From Chloroflexota bacterium (GTDB lineage Bacteria > Chloroflexota > Limnocylindria > QHBO01): a stretch of 8,287 nucleotides of DNA. Position numbers and translations under genes: made by a program. Below are positions 5,955-8,287 of this stretch, piece by piece. The stretch covers positions 1 to 8,287 of the forward strand of contig VBGQ01000012.1 of NCBI GenBank assembly GCA_005882055.1. Direction: 5' to 3'. The stretch's first letter is position 1, and every line of letters starts with the position of its first letter. The notes beneath the pieces are model-generated. The model saw only the letters and a program-made list of their open reading frames with translations, was not told the DNA's origin and made no database searches.

Positions 5955-6547
5955 GGGACCTCCTGGTCGCGACGAACAACGCCGGCAAGCTCGCGGAGTT
6001 TCGGCGCCTGTTGTCTGGGCTTCCCGTTCGTGTCGTCGCTCCGAAGGAGATCGGGCTGGAGCTCATGGTCCCCGAGCCCCATCTGGCGTACGCGGAGAAC
6101 GCCCGCGACAAGGCCGTTGCCTTTGCCGGGTCCTCCGGACTGCTTTCGCTGGCCGATGACTCCGGGATCGAGGTGGCAGCCCTCGACTGGGGGCCGGGCG
6201 CGCGCTCGGCGCGCTGGGGCGGCACCACATCCGGCGACAACGCAAACATCCTGCTGGAGCGCATGGCGGGGATCGCCGACAGGCGCGCGCGCATGGTCTG
6301 CTGGCTCGCGCTCGCTGATCCTGGCAGCGCCCCGTCCGAGGTGCCGCTCTTCACCGGGACCGTTGAGGGAGCGATCGCGACTGAACGCCGTGGCGGCGGC
6401 GGCTTTGGCTACGATCCGATCTTCGAGCTCCCTTCCGGCCTCACGACCGCGGAGCTCCCGCCGGAGGAGAAGGACGGCCTGAGCCACCGGGGCCGCGCGG
6501 TTGCGGCGGCGGCCGACACGATCCGAGCCCTGGCGGCCGGCTCATGA
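5951..6547 (+). CDS. rdgB: RdgB/HAM1 non-canonical purine NTP pyrophosphatase (XTP/dITP diphosphatase)
   Basis: 198 aa from a GTG start whose last two bases begin the rph stop (GTGA). This start puts the family's N-terminal strand LLVATNNAGK (4-13) at the usual distance, and there is no earlier alternative. The enzyme hydrolyses dITP, ITP and XTP to monophosphates plus pyrophosphate, keeping deaminated purines out of DNA and RNA. Family motifs are all present: TNNAGK (8-13), YAENARDKA (47-55), LADDSGIEV (67-75, catalytic acidic pair), SARWGG (86-91, a variant of the more common SARYAG), GFGYDPIF (151-158) and LSHRGRA (177-183). The Shine-Dalgarno signal is poor, GGGGA abutting the start, which fits translational coupling to rph. 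The rph-rdgB pairing is known in several bacterial groups and probably reflects shared housekeeping expression. Confidence 0.95.
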   Translation: MRDLLVATNNAGKLAEFRRLLSGLPVRVVAPKEIGLELMVPEPHLAYAENARDKAVAFAGSSGLLSLADDSGIEVAALDWGPGARSARWGGTTSGDNANILLERMAGIADRRARMVCWLALADPGSAPSEVPLFTGTVEGAIATERRGGGGFGYDPIFELPSGLTTAELPPEEKDGLSHRGRAVAAAADTIRALAAGS

Positions 6548-6606
6548 GCTCGCGTGGCCGCGCGGCCGGGCAGGGTAGAATCGCAAAACCGCAGGAGATC
6601 GCATGA
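6544..6606 (+). other. Possible 20-codon mini-ORF bridging rdgB and the acetyltransferase gene
   Basis: An ATG overlaps the rdgB stop (ATGA, 6544-6547) and opens a 20-codon frame (MSSRGRAAGQGRIAKPQEIA). Its TGA stop (6604-6606) overlaps the next gene's ATG in a second ATGA (6603-6606). It has no recognisable product. It could carry ribosomes between the genes or be chance. It also spans the putative promoter at 6576-6581. Confidence 0.15.
6576..6597 (+). promoter_or_regulatory. Putative promoter -10 and RBS of the polysaccharide genes
   Basis: GGTAGAAT contains TAGAAT (6576-6581), a five-of-six match to the -10 consensus. It is followed by an A-rich stretch and AGGAG (6593-6597), 5 bases before the ATG at 6603. 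Transcription would start near 6588, giving a short leader with a good ribosome binding site. No clear -35 is seen. This suggests the acetyltransferase and epimerase genes can be expressed separately from rph-rdgB. Confidence 0.45.
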
Positions 6607-7205
6607 ACGACCGTCCGTCCGTGCGCATCCACCCGACCGCCGACGTGGCGCCCGACGCGGAGATCGGTGACGGCACCAGCATCTGGAACCAGTCCCAGGT
6701 GCGCGAGCGCGCGCGGATCGGAGCGGGATGCATCATCGGCAAGAACGTCTACGTTGACGTCGAGGTGGTGATCGGCAGCAACGTGAAGATCCAGAACAAC
6801 GCGAGCGTGTACCACGGCGTCACGATCGAGGATGGCGTCTTCGTGGGGCCGCACGTCTGCTTCACCAATGACCGAGTACCGCGCGCGGTCAATCCCGATG
6901 GGTCGCTGAAGCTCGACGACGACTGGGAAGTGGTGCCCATCCTCGTGCGCCGTGGCGCGGCGATCGGCGCCAACAGCACCATCCTGCCGGGGGTCACCAT
7001 CGGCCGCTGGGCGATGGTCGGTGCCGGCAGCGTGGTGACCCGTTCCGTCGACGACCACGCGCTCGTGGTGGGGAATCCCGCGCACCGCCTGGGCAGCGTC
7101 TGCACCTGCGGCGAGCCGCTTCGTGACGGAGCCGATGGCGAGCCCTACCGCGGCAGCTGCCCCGCCTGCGGCCGGCCCTTCCCGCCAACCGAGGAGGCCG
7201 CCTGA
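6603..7205 (+). CDS. WbpD/WlbB-like sugar-nucleotide N-acetyltransferase with zinc-ribbon-like tail
   Basis: 200 aa. Residues ~8-160 form hexapeptide repeats of a left-handed beta helix (IHPTADVAPDAEIGDG, IGAGCIIGKNVYVD, IGSNVKIQNNASV, IEDGVFVGPHV, IGANSTILPGVTIG, VGAGSVVTRSV). Within it, the loop FTNDRVPRAVNPDG (87-100) is typical of the WbpD/WlbB (WxcM-N-like) group. These trimeric enzymes transfer acetyl from acetyl-CoA to the 3-amino group of UDP-3-amino sugars such as UDP-GlcNAc(3NH2)A, or act on related amino-sugar nucleotides. After VVGNPAHRLG the C-terminus has CTCG (167-170) and CPACG (186-190), a Cys4 pattern suggesting a zinc ribbon, seen in many members of this group. The start has AGGAG 5 bases upstream. 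The adjacent epimerase supports a di-N-acetylated uronic acid pathway; an exact substrate cannot be read from sequence alone. Confidence 0.88.
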   Translation: MNDRPSVRIHPTADVAPDAEIGDGTSIWNQSQVRERARIGAGCIIGKNVYVDVEVVIGSNVKIQNNASVYHGVTIEDGVFVGPHVCFTNDRVPRAVNPDGSLKLDDDWEVVPILVRRGAAIGANSTILPGVTIGRWAMVGAGSVVTRSVDDHALVVGNPAHRLGSVCTCGEPLRDGADGEPYRGSCPACGRPFPPTEEAA

Positions 7206-8287
7206 TGCACGTGCTCACCGTGGTCGGCGCGCGGCCGCAGTTCGTCAAGGCGGCCCCCGTCTCTCGTGCCCTGCGCACACGTCACCGCGAGACGCTGGTG
7301 CACACCGGCCAGCACTACGACGACGCCATGAGCGCTGCCTTCTTCCGCGACCTTCAGATCCCGTCGCCCGACCTCAACCTCGAGGTTGGCTCGGGATCCC
7401 ATGCCGCGATGACCGCCGAGATGCTCCGGCGGCTCGAGCCGGCGATGACCAAGGGTCGTCCCGACGGGGTGCTGGTCTACGGCGACACGAATTCGACCCT
7501 GGCCGCGGCCCTGGCGGCCGCAAAGCTCCTCATCGACGGCAAGCGGCCATGGCTGGCGCACGTTGAGGCGGGATTGCGCTCGTTCAACCCGCTGATGCCG
7601 GAGGAGCGCAACCGGGTGGTGGCCGACCATTTGGCCGACCTCCTGCTGGCCCCCACGCCAACCGCCATGCGGCACCTGGCCCGCGAGGGGCTTGCCGAGC
7701 GAGCCGAGCTGGTGGGTGACGTGATGGCCGACGCCCACCTGTGGGCATCCCAGCGCGCGGAGGATGACCTGCCCGCAGTGGCTCGAGCCAACCCGGGCTA
7801 CGTGCTCGTCACGTTGCACCGAGCCGAGAACGTCGACCAGCCCGATCGTCTGGCGCGCTGGATGGGGGAGCTGGCGATCGAGCGGCCGGTGATCCTGCCG
7901 CTGCACCCGAGGACGCGCGGGGTGATGAAGCAGGCGCGAATCAGCGCGCCACCGAACGTGACGATCGTCGATCCGGTGGGGTACCTCGCCATGGTTGCGC
8001 TGGAGAGTCATGCGCACGCGATCGCCACCGACTCGGGCGGGGTCCAGAAGGAGGCCTACCTGTCCGGGGTGCCGTGCATCACCCTTCGCGACGAGACCGA
8101 GTGGACCGAGACCGTGGAGGCTGGCTGGAACCGCGTCGTGGGCCGTGAGGCGGGCGGGCTCGCTGCGGCCCTGGCCGACTCGTCGTTCATGGACCGCTCG
8201 CGGGCTCATCCGCAGCTGTATGGCGATGGCAGGGCGGCCGAGCGCATCGTCGCGGCCCTCGAGGCCCTCGACGAGCGCCACGGCATG
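7205..8287 (+). CDS. UDP-HexNAc 2-epimerase, WecB/WbpI family (3'-truncated by the window)
   Basis: 361 codons are present with no stop before the window edge. Family length is roughly 360-380, so only a short tail is probably missing. The ATG at 7205 shares its A with the previous stop (TGATG), and GAGGAGG (7191-7197) lies 7 bases upstream. Non-hydrolysing 2-epimerases invert C2 of UDP-GlcNAc-type sugars through a GT-B-like fold. Visible motifs are GARPQFVKAAPV (8-19), HTGQHYD (33-39), YGDTNSTLAAAL (92-103), HVEAGLRSFNPLMPEERNR (119-137), TLHRAEN (203-209), PLHPRT (232-237), TDSGGVQKEA (275-284) and EWTETVEAG. D94, E121, E133/E134 and H205 correspond to residues known to be catalytic in E. 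coli WecB. The PQFVKAAPV, GDTNSTLA and AGLRSFN variants look more like the WbpI branch (UDP-GlcNAc(3NAc)A 2-epimerase) than classical WecB. The WbpD-like neighbour agrees, but plain UDP-GlcNAc 2-epimerase activity cannot be excluded. Confidence 0.93.
   Translation, partial: MHVLTVVGARPQFVKAAPVSRALRTRHRETLVHTGQHYDDAMSAAFFRDLQIPSPDLNLEVGSGSHAAMTAEMLRRLEPAMTKGRPDGVLVYGDTNSTLAAALAAAKLLIDGKRPWLAHVEAGLRSFNPLMPEERNRVVADHLADLLLAPTPTAMRHLAREGLAERAELVGDVMADAHLWASQRAEDDLPAVARANPGYVLVTLHRAENVDQPDRLARWMGELAIERPVILPLHPRTRGVMKQARISAPPNVTIVDPVGYLAMVALESHAHAIATDSGGVQKEAYLSGVPCITLRDETEWTETVEAGWNRVVGREAGGLAAALADSSFMDRSRAHPQLYGDGRAAERIVAALEALDERHGM

Noticed and set aside
7145..8281. 378-codon open frame on the minus strand
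   Set aside because: It is antisense to the epimerase, which has complete catalytic motifs. Its His/Gln/Arg-rich sequence is typical of a reverse-strand shadow.
1..8287. CRISPR array, tRNA/rRNA, transposon ends or integrase genes
   Set aside because: No regularly spaced direct DNA repeats, cloverleaf-like segment, transposase motif or terminal inverted repeat was seen. The only repeats are the diverged protein modules.

Overview
The window is a GC-rich, gene-dense stretch of a bacterial chromosome. It holds seven protein-coding genes, two of them cut by the window edges, and no RNA gene, insertion sequence or CRISPR array that I can see. The multi-domain secreted proteins ending in an Ig-like domain plus a 'GVWAGYW' tail, the TANNNT-type -10 boxes placed right next to start codons, and the high GC content remind me of Chloroflexota, perhaps a Limnocylindria-like lineage. 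That assignment is inference from gene style, because no marker gene in the window settles it.

Left part (1-4248, + strand): two surface or secreted proteins lie in tandem. The first is truncated at the window edge. It has an unrecognised domain with an 'ANACYAPG' motif, then an Ig-like Big_5-type domain and a roughly 76-residue tail module. The second, about 1046 aa from a TTG start, has a signal peptide, a GH18 (YaaH/chitinase-like) domain with its catalytic Glu, a FnIII-like domain, a bacterial SH3 domain, a FlgD-like 'FSPNGDG' domain, a Big_5-type domain and two copies of the same tail module. Together they look like cell-envelope proteins with a shared surface-association tail, and the second is probably a wall- or glycan-active enzyme.

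Middle (4241-5954): a compact GT4-type glycosyltransferase on the minus strand converges on the GH18 gene. The two stop codons overlap by 8 bp, and a perfect 11-bp hairpin sits just past the GH18 stop. The glycosyltransferase diverges from RNase PH (rph) across a 52-bp gap with -10-like boxes 8 bp from each ATG, which suggests leaderless mRNAs in both directions. rph overlaps the following rdgB (XTP/dITP pyrophosphatase) gene through GTGA, so these two housekeeping genes form one unit.

Right part (6603-8287): after a likely internal promoter come a left-handed beta-helix N-acetyltransferase of the WbpD/WlbB type with a C-terminal Cys4 zinc-ribbon-like tail, and, overlapping it by one base (TGATG), a UDP-HexNAc 2-epimerase of the WecB/WbpI type that runs off the window. 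Side by side they match the last two steps of UDP-ManNAc(3NAc)A-type sugar synthesis. The window probably enters a surface-polysaccharide locus whose dehydrogenase, oxidase and aminotransferase genes would lie further downstream. No stretch over 300 bases lacks a gene.
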